From positions 311,251,164 through 311,315,163 of the forward strand of contig NC_085137.1 of assembly GCF_035046485.1 (NCBI RefSeq): DNA of 64,000 nucleotides. The letters run 5' to 3'. Positions 56,831 to 64,000 of the stretch are shown here, piece after piece. How positions within the stretch are numbered: the first letter of the stretch is position 1; the number at the start of each line of letters is the position of its first letter. The notes beneath the pieces were generated by a model. That model was not told where the DNA came from. It saw only the letters and a program-made list of their open reading frames with translations, and did not search any database. Source of the DNA: Aedes albopictus (taxonomy: Eukaryota > Arthropoda > Insecta > Diptera > Culicidae). The translations under genes and the position numbers were made by a program.

Positions 56831-57075
56831 TGGGTCTCCAGTTAGCCTAGTGGTTAAGGCTATGGATCGCCAATCTGGAGACGGCGGATTCGATTCCCGT
56901 TCCGGTCGGGAAAATTTTCTCGACTCCTTGGGCATAGTGTATCATTGTACTTACCTCACAATATACAATTTCAGTCCTTCAATTAATATCTGTGGAAGTA
57001 CTCAAAGAACACTAAGTTGGAGCGAGGCAGGCCAAGTCCGAGTGGGGTCGTAGAGTCATAAAGAAGATGAAGAAG
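56831..57075 (+). mobile_element. tRNA-derived SINE (Feilai-like)
   Basis: The head has an A box TAGCCTAGTGG and a B box GGATTCGATTCCC with tRNA spacing. The downstream GTGGAAGTACTCAAAGAACA matches the layout of the Feilai copy at 58.5 kb. It ends in AAGAAGATGAAGAAG. Confidence 0.8.
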
Positions 57076-57089
57076 CTGGGCATCTCTTC

Positions 57090-57247
57090 TGGTGCAAACT
57101 CCCTGAAACCCCCGAGAAACTCACCTAAGAGACCTCTAAACTCCTCTGAAGCCCTAAAACGCTTTGAAACGCCTCTGAAACTCCCCTGAAGCTCACCTGA
57201 GAGCCTATGAAGCCCCCTAAAACCCATCAGAAGCTTCCTGAAACGCC
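57090..57247. repeat. Degenerate CCTGAAACGCC repeats
   Basis: CTGAAACCCCC, TGAAACGCC and CTGAAGCTCACC variants, as at 55,535-55,810. The next MITE inserted at its right edge. Confidence 0.65.
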
Positions 57248-57469
57248 TCACGCTATGTCTGAACCAGCAGATTATAAAAATCGAATGTACACCGGGTTTC
57301 TCTCCATAGAATATCAATTCCTCTCCTATACAAAATGTATGGACAAATTTTCACCGATAGAATATTTTGATACCTTCTGTACATGAAAATATAGCTTGAA
57401 TTCTGATGTTTGGTGGAAATAAACCCGACGTACATTCGATTTTTGCTGGTTCAAACATAGCGTGCGCCT
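57248..57469. mobile_element. MITE with CACGCTATG ends, 222 bp
   Basis: CACGCTATGTCTGAACCAGC and GCTGGTTCAAACATAGCGTG are near-perfect inverted ends, and the complementarity continues for about 45 bp (AATCGAATGTAC). CGCCT is on both sides, possibly a 5-bp duplication. Truncated relative at 50,927. Confidence 0.85.
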
Positions 57470-57947
57470 TCAAACGTATTGAATCTTTAACAAGGCGTAG
57501 TACATTATTGCTTGAGCATGAGCTTGAGCTTGATTGACCGCCCGTGGATGCTACTCCAGTATTGCCGGACAAGCTACACTCACACAAGGAACCAATGAGA
57601 TATCTGCCAGGAAATAAGCAAGCATCTTCAGTGTGTGAATGTTGGTGATCTTCGATCTGCCACGTCAGGTTACCGGTCAATGTGGGGAATGGAAAGGAAG
57701 TGATGATTGCAATCGTTTGTACCCACATCAGACCGAATATACCTCTGCGACTGCACAAATTCATGCGGATGTCGGAGTGTTGGTGGGATATGGTTGGCAA
57801 TGGGTTCACACATTAGTGCGTGGATGCCAGTCGTTAAATGATATATTGGAATATTTATTACTTGGATTATATTGCGGCACAGTTCGCATAGCTCGTAGGC
57901 GTTATGTAACACAGCGTAACAAAAAATAACTTTTTGTCTGTCTCAAG
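57470..57947. other. Unassigned, retroelement-like
   Basis: GAGCATGAGCTTGAGCTTGA then TTGACCGCCCGTGG is a phrase repeated in Aedes genomes. Frames of 96 (plus) and 152 (minus) codons overlap, and neither carries a recognised domain. Confidence 0.35.
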
Positions 57948-58290
57948 AGCAAACTTATGTGTCTCCGAAGGATTTTGGGCCGCTGAATCCGAATCCGGGC
58001 TCAGATTTGCTCTAACACGTCACAATTTTGAGCTATACCTCAATTTATAGGACAAAATATGCGATTTTGGGCTTTTTTGACTGCAAACCATTAAGCAAGG
58101 AATTATTTTTTTAAGCAATCAAAAGGTTAATTGGTCAATTAACATCTAAATTAACGACTCATGCAAAATATTTCGTTTTACCAAATCGAATTTGATAGTT
58201 TTAAGCGATTTATGATAAGCACGATATTTCCCATACAAGTCATCCTCCAAAAGTTGCATGCAAGTTTTCATACTAACATAAAATTTTGTA
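57948..58290 (-). repeat. Dispersed repeat, copy 2 (copy 1 at 9,894-10,285)
   Basis: Inverted relative to copy 1. Contains GCCGCTGAATCCGAATCCGG and the complement of the TTGACCAATTAACCTTTTGA block. Confidence 0.75.
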
Positions 58291-58430
58291 GGTGGCCACG
58301 AGCGTGCTGTCTGCACGCGGTTGAAGAAGACCTGGGAACCCTAAACGTTGAAGAAAACTTGAGGAACATCGCCCCCGAGCCCCAACGATGAAGATGGTGC
58401 TCAGTCGATCCTACTATATGGAATGGTATG
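58291..58430 (+). pseudogene. Non-LTR retrotransposon 3' coding end
   Basis: The plus strand reads VEEDLGTLNVEENLRNIAPE, like the C-terminal end of insect RTE/JAM1-type polyproteins, followed by non-coding DNA. AGTCGATCCTACTAT at 58,403 has its exact complement at about 58,748, around the Feilai copy. Confidence 0.55.
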
Positions 58431-58433
58431 CTT

Positions 58434-58718
58434 GGGGGCCCATATAGCCGAGGCGGTAAACGCACGGGTATTCAGCATGACCATGCTGAGGGTGACGAGT
58501 TCGATTCCCGGTCGGTCCAGGATCTTTTCGTAAAGTAATCTTCCTTGACTTCCTTGGGCATAGAGTATCTTCGTGCCTGCCACACGATATACACATGCAA
58601 AATGGTCATTGGCAGAGGAAGCTCTGAGTTAAAAACTGTGGAAGTGCTCATAGAACACTAAGCTGAGAAGCAGGCTTTGTCCCAGTGAGGACGTTACGCC
58701 AAGAAGAGGAGAGGAGGA
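58434..58718 (+). mobile_element. Feilai: Feilai SINE
   Basis: The head GGGGGCCCATATAGCCGAGG has an A box (TAGCCGAGGCGG) and a B box (GAGTTCGATTCCC), then a body with TCCTTGGGCATAGAGTATC and a tail AAGAAGAGGAGAGGAGG. This is the abundant tRNA-related SINE of Aedes aegypti and is the best species clue in the window. Confidence 0.9.
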
Positions 58719-58985
58719 ATTCGTTCATCGGTGGAGTCCATAGCCCATAGTAGGATCGACTTAATCAATTGATACAACATAAGCGAAAATTCAAAGAAAA
58801 CAAGCATAAACCCAATTGCCTAAATTGAAACCCAACTGTCCACAAATTCAATTATCTCCGGATGTATTGCGGTAACAATTTTCACTTTCCAGTAACGATG
58901 ATATGAAATGCTTGAGTGAATCCGGGTAGACCCCAACTATGATTAATGGCGAACAACGCCAAAGCCGGCTGCTGATTTTGATTTC
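58719..58985. other. Spacer upstream of the 59.2-kb gene
   Basis: No element recognised; probably upstream DNA of the next gene. Confidence 0.4.
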
Positions 58986-58992
58986 CGTTGTC

Positions 58993-59035
58993 TATAAATC
59001 CGATCTGAATGGGATCAAGCCCTTTCAATTGTCAC
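58993..59035 (+). promoter_or_regulatory. Possible core promoter of the 59.2-kb gene
   Basis: TATAAATC at 58,993 lies about 32 bases before TCAATT (59,025) and TCACTG (59,032), initiator-like sites. The predicted 5' UTR would be about 185-190 bases. Confidence 0.4.
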
Positions 59036-59214
59036 TGTGTCGTCAATCCGAAATGAGAGTGCTTCGAACGTCATCGCCGTTTCGCGCCCACATTACTGTC
59101 ATCTATCGACTATCGAAATTGAATTACGGTCCCCGTTCATCCATCGCCGCCGTGGGGCCAAAGTTGAGTGGCTGCCCGCGTGCTAATTAGCTGTGCGCCC
59201 CAGAAGCCCCAATA

Positions 59215-59894
59215 ATGGGCCTATTAGCAAATCGCTTGGACGCCGCCGGTAGCATCCTGGTCGTTATGGCGGCCGCTTTGGTGATTGCGTTTTGGCACAC
59301 CCCCGCCGTAGTGAGTGGAGATTACCCGCATGATGTGGAGCTATTCGAACCGGTTACGGTCACTACTGCAGTGCCTACGATAGGTGCCGTGGTGCCGAAG
59401 AGGAGTCGTGGTGGCGGCGGCGTCGGGGGTGTAAGTACTTTTCATAAGCATGTAAGTCACTATCCGAGCTACGTAAAAGGTGAAGACCCGGTGGAGGAGT
59501 ATAATCGCCGGCGGTTGCATGTGGACACATCCGACTACGTGAATAGCGCCCAAATAACTCTCGACGACTCGGAGAAGCGGAAGCTATTAGAAGAAAGTTT
59601 GATTGCTTTTCGTAAAAAGTTTGCTAAACGAAAGGAAGACGATAGCATCAAGAAAAAGGATAAATTAAAAACTGTTAAAAAATCTAAGAAGCGTCGTAAA
59701 GTGAAGGACACTATAAAAAGAAGTTGGAGAGATGATACTGAACCAATTTTCAAGGGAAACGATTCAGCTGCATTGGCCTCCATGGACTATCCGAAGCGAT
59801 ATGAAGAATCTGATCCAGAAATCTTTCCCTACGAGCAAACATCAAATGAAAATCGAAGGCAATCCAGCTTACCGGAAGAAACCAAATATTTTCA
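59215..59894 (+). CDS. First coding exon of a secreted Lys-rich protein (partial)
   Basis: Start AATAATGG is a good Diptera context, with no upstream in-frame ATG nearby. Residues 1-36 (MGLLANRLDAAGSILVVMAA...) form a signal peptide with probable cleavage after VVSG. There follow a Gly run (GGGGVGG, about 67-73), a segment with KGEDPVEEYNRRRLHVD, then a strongly basic stretch KKKDKLKTVKKSKKRRKVKD (about 146-165) with several dibasic sites. The exon ends TTTTCA|GTAAGT at 59,895; reading through gives an immediate TAA, so the protein continues in an exon outside the visible match. The layout resembles the prodomain of a secreted ligand, but I do not recognise the family. The downstream intron contains an element at 60,062. 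Confidence 0.75.
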
Positions 59895-60061
59895 GTAAGT
59901 ATCATTATAGCCGTGTATGCGTCAGAATGCGTTGAATTGCCATTTCCAAATGCGGTATACTGCTAGGAAACGTGACAATTCGCCAATACTGAATCAGATG
60001 TCAAAACTTTTTGAGGAAGAATGAAACTTAGATCTTTAAACATTTTTTTTCTAACTTATTC
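59895..60061 (+). other. Start of intron
   Basis: Begins with the GTAAGT donor. No acceptor with a convincing continuation was found in the window. Confidence 0.5.
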
Positions 60062-60643
60062 TAGGGTAACGGTTGATTTTTGGACCCCTAGAAGACATTA
60101 GTTTGAATTTAAGTCAAGATCAAACAGATTCAGAGGGTGTTAAACATATATATCATGTTAGTATGATCCTTCCACTGTCCGTTAGAAATACCCATATGGT
60201 CATTTCTTACTGAAAATTTGATGAAAATAACTGATTTCTGAAGGATCAGTTTCCACTGTTTTGGACACCCCAGTGCATTTTGGACCCTCTTAAGTATATA
60301 TTTTGGGCACCCGGTGTTTAAACCCATTTGAAACTATTTTCGAAGAGTCTGCCACTTCAGTATGCTGGATTACATCCTAATTACGTGATTGACAAAGGCT
60401 GATTTGACGAACTTTGCGAATTTAATGCGCTAGAATGGGAAACGTTTTTGTTTACAACATCAAGTTTTCTCTGCACCACATTTTTGTTTTGTAAACATGT
60501 AGCGACACTCGCATGGAGATGATCAAAAATAAATTTCTAGCCAAATAATGATTTTTCCAGTGTGGAAATGATTGCTGCCCTTGTGATAATACGACCCAGG
60601 GCGCCCAAAATATATGGGGGTCCAATTTATATTGGTAACCCTA
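60062..60643. mobile_element. MITE-like element with AGGGTAAC ends
   Basis: TAGGGTAACGG..TTTTTGGACCCC at the left mirrors GGGGGTCCAATTTATATTGG then TAACCCTA at the right, with TA at both edges. It lies in the presumed intron of the 59.2-kb gene. Confidence 0.6.
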
Positions 60644-60649
60644 ATTGTA

Positions 60650-60700
60650 CAGCTCTTTTGTCCACTAGGGCACTGCGTGAGCGGGGGACATTGTGACTGC
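60650..60700. mobile_element. SINE tail fragment (as at 25,210)
   Basis: TTTGTCCACTAGGGCACTGC equals the 3' part of the SINE at 25,210-25,612 with one difference. Confidence 0.55.
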
Positions 60701-60719
60701 CGTGCTGCATTTGAACACT

Positions 60720-61930
60720 GATCGCTACGATGCTGCCTCTCTTCTATTTTGTTGACGGTTGCACGTCACACTGCTCCTGCTGTTCCTTTATCAGTCCATC
60801 CGGAGTCCTCTACTGCACTGGCGTAATGGTTTCTTCTGTTGCCATAGTCTCTGAATGGCGTGGAAAACGTAGACACAGTTCTCTACGCCATTCAGGTGAT
60901 CATCGAAGTGCTGCTTCCATCTTTTGATCAGCTCACGTCTGTCCATTAAGAGGCTCCCGCCCTTATCCCTGCATATCTCGGCTCCGGCACTAAGCCGTTG
61001 CGGGATGCGCTGAGCTTCTTGTAGAACTTCCGTGTTTTGTGGGAACGGCACAGCAGTACCTTTCTTCGCACATCGCTTCTTCCAGATAGCGCTTTTTCTC
61101 CCAAAGAGAGCAGACCCACCTTTCACTTCGGTTTGTAGCTTGACACATTCTGCCAGATTCCTTGCTGCAGCATTACGGCCCACACTGGGTTCTTTTCCTC
61201 CATAATTGCTCTGCACTTTTTGTCGAACCATTCGTGCCATCGGCTCCTTTCCACGTGCACTCTCGGCTGCGTCATTGGCTGCGTTTACTATACTTCAGCA
61301 GTCCTCTAGAGGAGCCACATCAAGCTCAACCTCGTCTGATGACGCTGGTTCGAGATTATGCGCAGGTAAATGGTATGATTACCTCTAAACGTTCGCACCA
61401 TGGATCCTGTCCAACACACCTCCTGGAGCTGGAGCGCTACAATGCCGAACCCGCAGTCCTTCAGTAGATCAGAGAGTATGCGGGTGCTCCTAATGAAGTT
61501 GAGGGATTAGCAGCTCCACGTACCGAGTTTCTAATCGCAAGTGCTTTTTGTTCACTGGGGTCGTTTCAGTTGATCTCTTATTTTGTTGCTGATTTCCTCT
61601 TACAATGGGTTTTTACGGCTGTCTTGTAGGGCCACATGCCAAGTCCCTATTTTCCGGAGGACCATAGTGCTTAGTTGAGCTTAGAGTCTAGAATCTTTTC
61701 CTGGCACTTAGACGTCGATCAGCCGCCCCTAACATAAGGATCAGCCGCTGTTGTGAGCCGCTCCTCCTAGAGCATAGCCGCTTATGTTTGCAGAAGCCCC
61801 TTTTCCCTGTCAGCCGACCACCAAAGCTGCCACCGGGGTTTGTTACCCGATCTTCCCAAGGTTTCTTGCAGCCCGCCAGGTGCACAGTGGTCCAGATTTT
61901 GGAAATACGTAGCAAAAACTGCCAAATCAT
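60720..61930 (-). pseudogene. Non-LTR retrotransposon relic: leader, endonuclease start, linker
   Basis: On the minus strand, a leader (61,930-61,640; frame with GRLTGKRG) is followed by the start of an apurinic-type endonuclease (about 61,540-61,360, SLNFIRSTRILSDLLKDCGF and GIVALQ, broken by a stop and small duplication). Most of the endonuclease is missing. A linker frame (61,240-60,791) carries MARMVRQKVQSNYGGKE and LLMDRRELIKRWKQHFDDHL, just before where the RT should start. RT is absent. Same family as 52,240, 28,830 and probably 14,451. Confidence 0.75.
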
Positions 61931-62187
61931 AGTAGTCTGCTAGTTAGGGTAGCCCTCACTTAAACGAAAAACAACTATTTCGGAAAATGGCAAGTCTTAC
62001 CTCCTGAGCCGGTTGTTCTGGACTACCAGAAGTTACGTTCAAAATTTGAGCAAAATCAATTAAGCTTAAGGAGGCGTTCAAAGTGCTTAAAGTTTGTATG
62101 GGAAAACGTTACCAAATGTTTGCAAAAATCTTAAGTTTTGTTTTTTTACGCTAGGTGGTGCTGTAAGCGTTTAACGATAAAACCCTT
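61931..62187. other. Unassigned
   Basis: No feature recognised. Confidence 0.4.
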
Positions 62188-62448
62188 TGTTATTATTATA
62201 GGTGACTATAAAACAACTTTGTCGAAGACCGCAAAGTGATCCGACGCCTGTGAGAAAAGTTTTACCCTAGCCAAAGTGAGGCGAAGTATCGAGATTTCAT
62301 TATTGATATTATTCCTTTACATGCACTGGAAAAACAACCATAATGTCTCACCTCACTTTATCTAGGGAATAATTTTTTTAATAGGCGTCGTATCACTTTG
62401 CGGTCTTCGACAAAGTTGTTTGGCATATAGTCACCTACAATAATCCCA
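62188..62448. repeat. Inverted repeat, arms about 100 bp
   Basis: TATAGGTGACTATAAAACAA then CTTTGTCGAAGACCGCAAAG at the left mirrors CTTTGCGGTCTTCGACAAAG then TATAGTCACCTA at the right; the loop is about 55 bp. Probably a MITE. Confidence 0.75.
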
Positions 62449-63352
62449 AAGCACAATGGGTCCAGGGCCGTATTTACGAAGACAAAAATGTTTGTGCCTA
62501 AACCATAAGTTTTTGATACATATTGGTGTCTTTGGGAAAGTTTCTTCTTATTTTTCGACCTTTTTTCTCATTATTGTGAAATTAGCTGATCCAAACATCT
62601 GCTTTTTAATAGTTTTTTGTACGTTTACAAAATGTTCTACAAAGTTGTAAAACAACTTATTTGGAGCAAGTTTGCCGAAGAAACCATTATTCTATCTCTT
62701 ATGGTTCCTAACTTTTATATTTTTTAAAGATTCATGTTTGGCTGATCCATGAAATTCAGTTTTCTTGATATAACTTTTAATTCGTTCGTTTCTCATAAAT
62801 ACTTTGTTCCGAGCACTTTTAGAACAATCAACGACGCATATTTTTTCCAAAGAGCTTAATGTTCTAACTCTCAAAATTTAAAAGATATTGGCATTTTTCT
62901 TCGAAAAAGCAACTAAATAACATGGACATAATCTGAATCAAAATGATACCAACAATTGCATACAATTTCCTGAAGCGTAGATAGGTTATCCGCTACGCAA
63001 GCACACGCTGTAATGAGTATCACTGTTCGTGCTCTCGTTACCTTGTTAGAGAACCCCGAAGTAGTTAGCTTCTGAATAATTGATTTTGTAACGGAATGAG
63101 ATGAAAAGACAATTCAAAGGCAAGTGTTGCGTACAGATAGTAGTACGTTTGGTGCTTGGTGAAACCGGCAACACTGAAGCAAGGTTGCGAACTACAAGCG
63201 CCGGCGCTACCAAGAAACAATCGATTAGGCAGTGTTGTTTAATCAGTGAGCCCGGTAGGAACTGCACTGCGGTTAGGTGACCTGTCTGTCTCGTGAAGGA
63301 ATACTAGATTGTAAGTTTGAATGAAATGTAATTTAATATAATATAATAAAAC
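62449..63352. other. Unassigned
   Basis: TTTGCCGAAGAAACC and ACAAAGTTGTAAAACAAC motifs near 62,640-62,690 resemble those at 22.1-22.5 kb. The rest shows no gene. Confidence 0.4.
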
Positions 63353-63645
63353 CACAGAGAACAGACATCCAGGCTAGAACAAATCTCGCTCGGAAAGTTG
63401 TGTAAGGATTTGAATCTATACTTGAGTAAGGTTGCAAACCAATACACGATGACAACACTAACGCCACCAAACACCATATTGCCACAGTCAGTGGTGAATT
63501 GAAACATTTCAAGTGGTGAATTAAATTAGTATGGAAAATTAATCGATTGCAGCGCCACGCTATTGCCACTTGTGTTGCCGATTTCAAATGACCGTTAAAT
63601 TCCTTACACAGTTTCGGAACTGGACTTGGATGTCTGTTCTCTGTG
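63353..63645 (+). mobile_element. CACAGAGAACAGAC-ended element with 7-bp duplication
   Basis: Ends CACAGAGAACAGACATCC and GGATGTCTGTTCTCTGTG are perfect 18-bp inverted repeats, flanked by ATAAAAC on both sides (63,346-63,352, 63,646-63,652). It aligns with the reverse of 6,722-7,057. No transposase; the 136-codon minus frame across it has no recognised domain. Confidence 0.9.
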
Positions 63646-63652
63646 ATAAAAC

Positions 63653-64000
63653 TGAGTAAATTTGCAGTATTGAAGCTGCGTGAAATAATGCTGCTATCGA
63701 TATGGTGTTCTGGTTCCAAGCGCGACTGACTTCCTAACAGCAAGGGAGATTTCTTTATCCGAAATCACACAGACCTGATCAACGGAGACCTTCGGGCATC
63801 CATTTCCGGGAACCATACCGTGAGATCCTATCTGAGGAATCACAAAGATATTCTCGTCCACTTTGTCCCAGATCGTGGTAGAAGAAGAATCGCGAAGTAG
63901 TGTCTTTCCCGTGGTGTGATTTTGTGAGTTAACTTAAACGTGAAGAGTACTTCAACGAGTATTAATTGTCTCTGTGTATCCCCGTTTAGGCCAATAGTTC
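63653..64000. other. Unassigned, runs off the window
   Basis: A minus-strand frame of about 70 codons (about 63,700-63,915) is open but unrecognised, and could be an exon of a gene beyond the edge. Evidence is too weak to call it. Confidence 0.25.

Noticed and set aside
57351..57809. 152-codon minus-strand frame
   Set aside because: It runs across the end of a MITE (57,248-57,469), so it cannot be one old gene; no domain seen.
63700..63915. About 70-codon minus-strand open frame near the window end
   Set aside because: Unrecognised and short; frames of this length are expected by chance in 64 kb.
1..64000. CRISPR array, prokaryotic operon, rRNA or intact viral gene
   Set aside because: No regular spacer-repeat array, no ribosome-binding-site-led gene runs, no rRNA-like stretch, and no frame with viral structural or polymerase motifs was seen. 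The only RT motifs belong to non-LTR relics.

Overview
This window reads as mosquito nuclear DNA, most likely Aedes (Ae. aegypti or a close relative). The evidence is a recognisable Feilai-type tRNA-derived SINE at about 58.43-58.72 kb, degenerate repeats of the GAATTCCTGAAGAAATCC and CCTGAAACGCC kinds, many palindromic MITEs, decayed non-LTR reverse transcriptase fragments, AT-rich spacers, and a 63-bp intron of dipteran size. There is no prokaryotic gene organisation, rRNA, CRISPR array or intact viral gene. Almost the whole window is transposable elements, often nested. Coordinates were counted by hand and element edges may be off by a few bases.

Layout. 0-5.4 kb: a degenerate repeat field split by a 0.42-kb palindrome, a short MITE, and a composite of two inverted MITEs enclosing 1.4 kb of unrelated DNA. 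5.4-9.65 kb: a 4.2-kb hAT-like element with 8-bp target duplications, carrying four later insertions. 9.9-14.6 kb: a minus-strand non-LTR retrotransposon relic whose reading frame is broken by a TTAA MITE and by two stacked insertions whose target can still be read. 15-25 kb: two hAT-type MITEs with 8-bp duplications, a minisatellite-ended element and three mariner-type copies. 25-29.7 kb: two tRNA-derived SINEs, a possible membrane-protein exon and a large foldback element. 29.9-37.6 kb: an exact 716-bp duplication separated by a 340-bp segment that recurs 5.9 kb away, and a 3.2-kb interval bounded by a 23-bp direct repeat. 38-46.2 kb: tRNA-like heads, a DNA element with long terminal inverted repeats, and a DNA transposon (7-bp target duplication) containing a very young, non-coding LTR retrotransposon of 5.2 kb with 1,692-bp LTRs. 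46.6-52.1 kb: Helitron ends and a 2.7-kb foldback element. 52-64 kb: more SINEs, MITEs and non-LTR fragments, with two real-looking host genes.

Host genes. A two-exon minus-strand gene (54,050-54,562) encodes a 149-residue secreted protein with dibasic sites and a Gly-Lys-Arg amidation-type site, organised like a neuropeptide precursor. A plus-strand first coding exon (59,215-59,894) encodes a secreted, lysine-rich N-terminus and runs into a canonical splice donor. Weaker exon candidates lie at 25.67-26.06 kb (minus) and 55.27-55.38 kb (plus). I see no sign that the genes act together.

The most interesting structure is a set of four elements (6.7, 40.2, 48.6 and 63.4 kb) with ends close to CACAGAGAAACAGAC. 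Each is flanked by a different 7-bp duplication, and the largest hosts the young LTR element.
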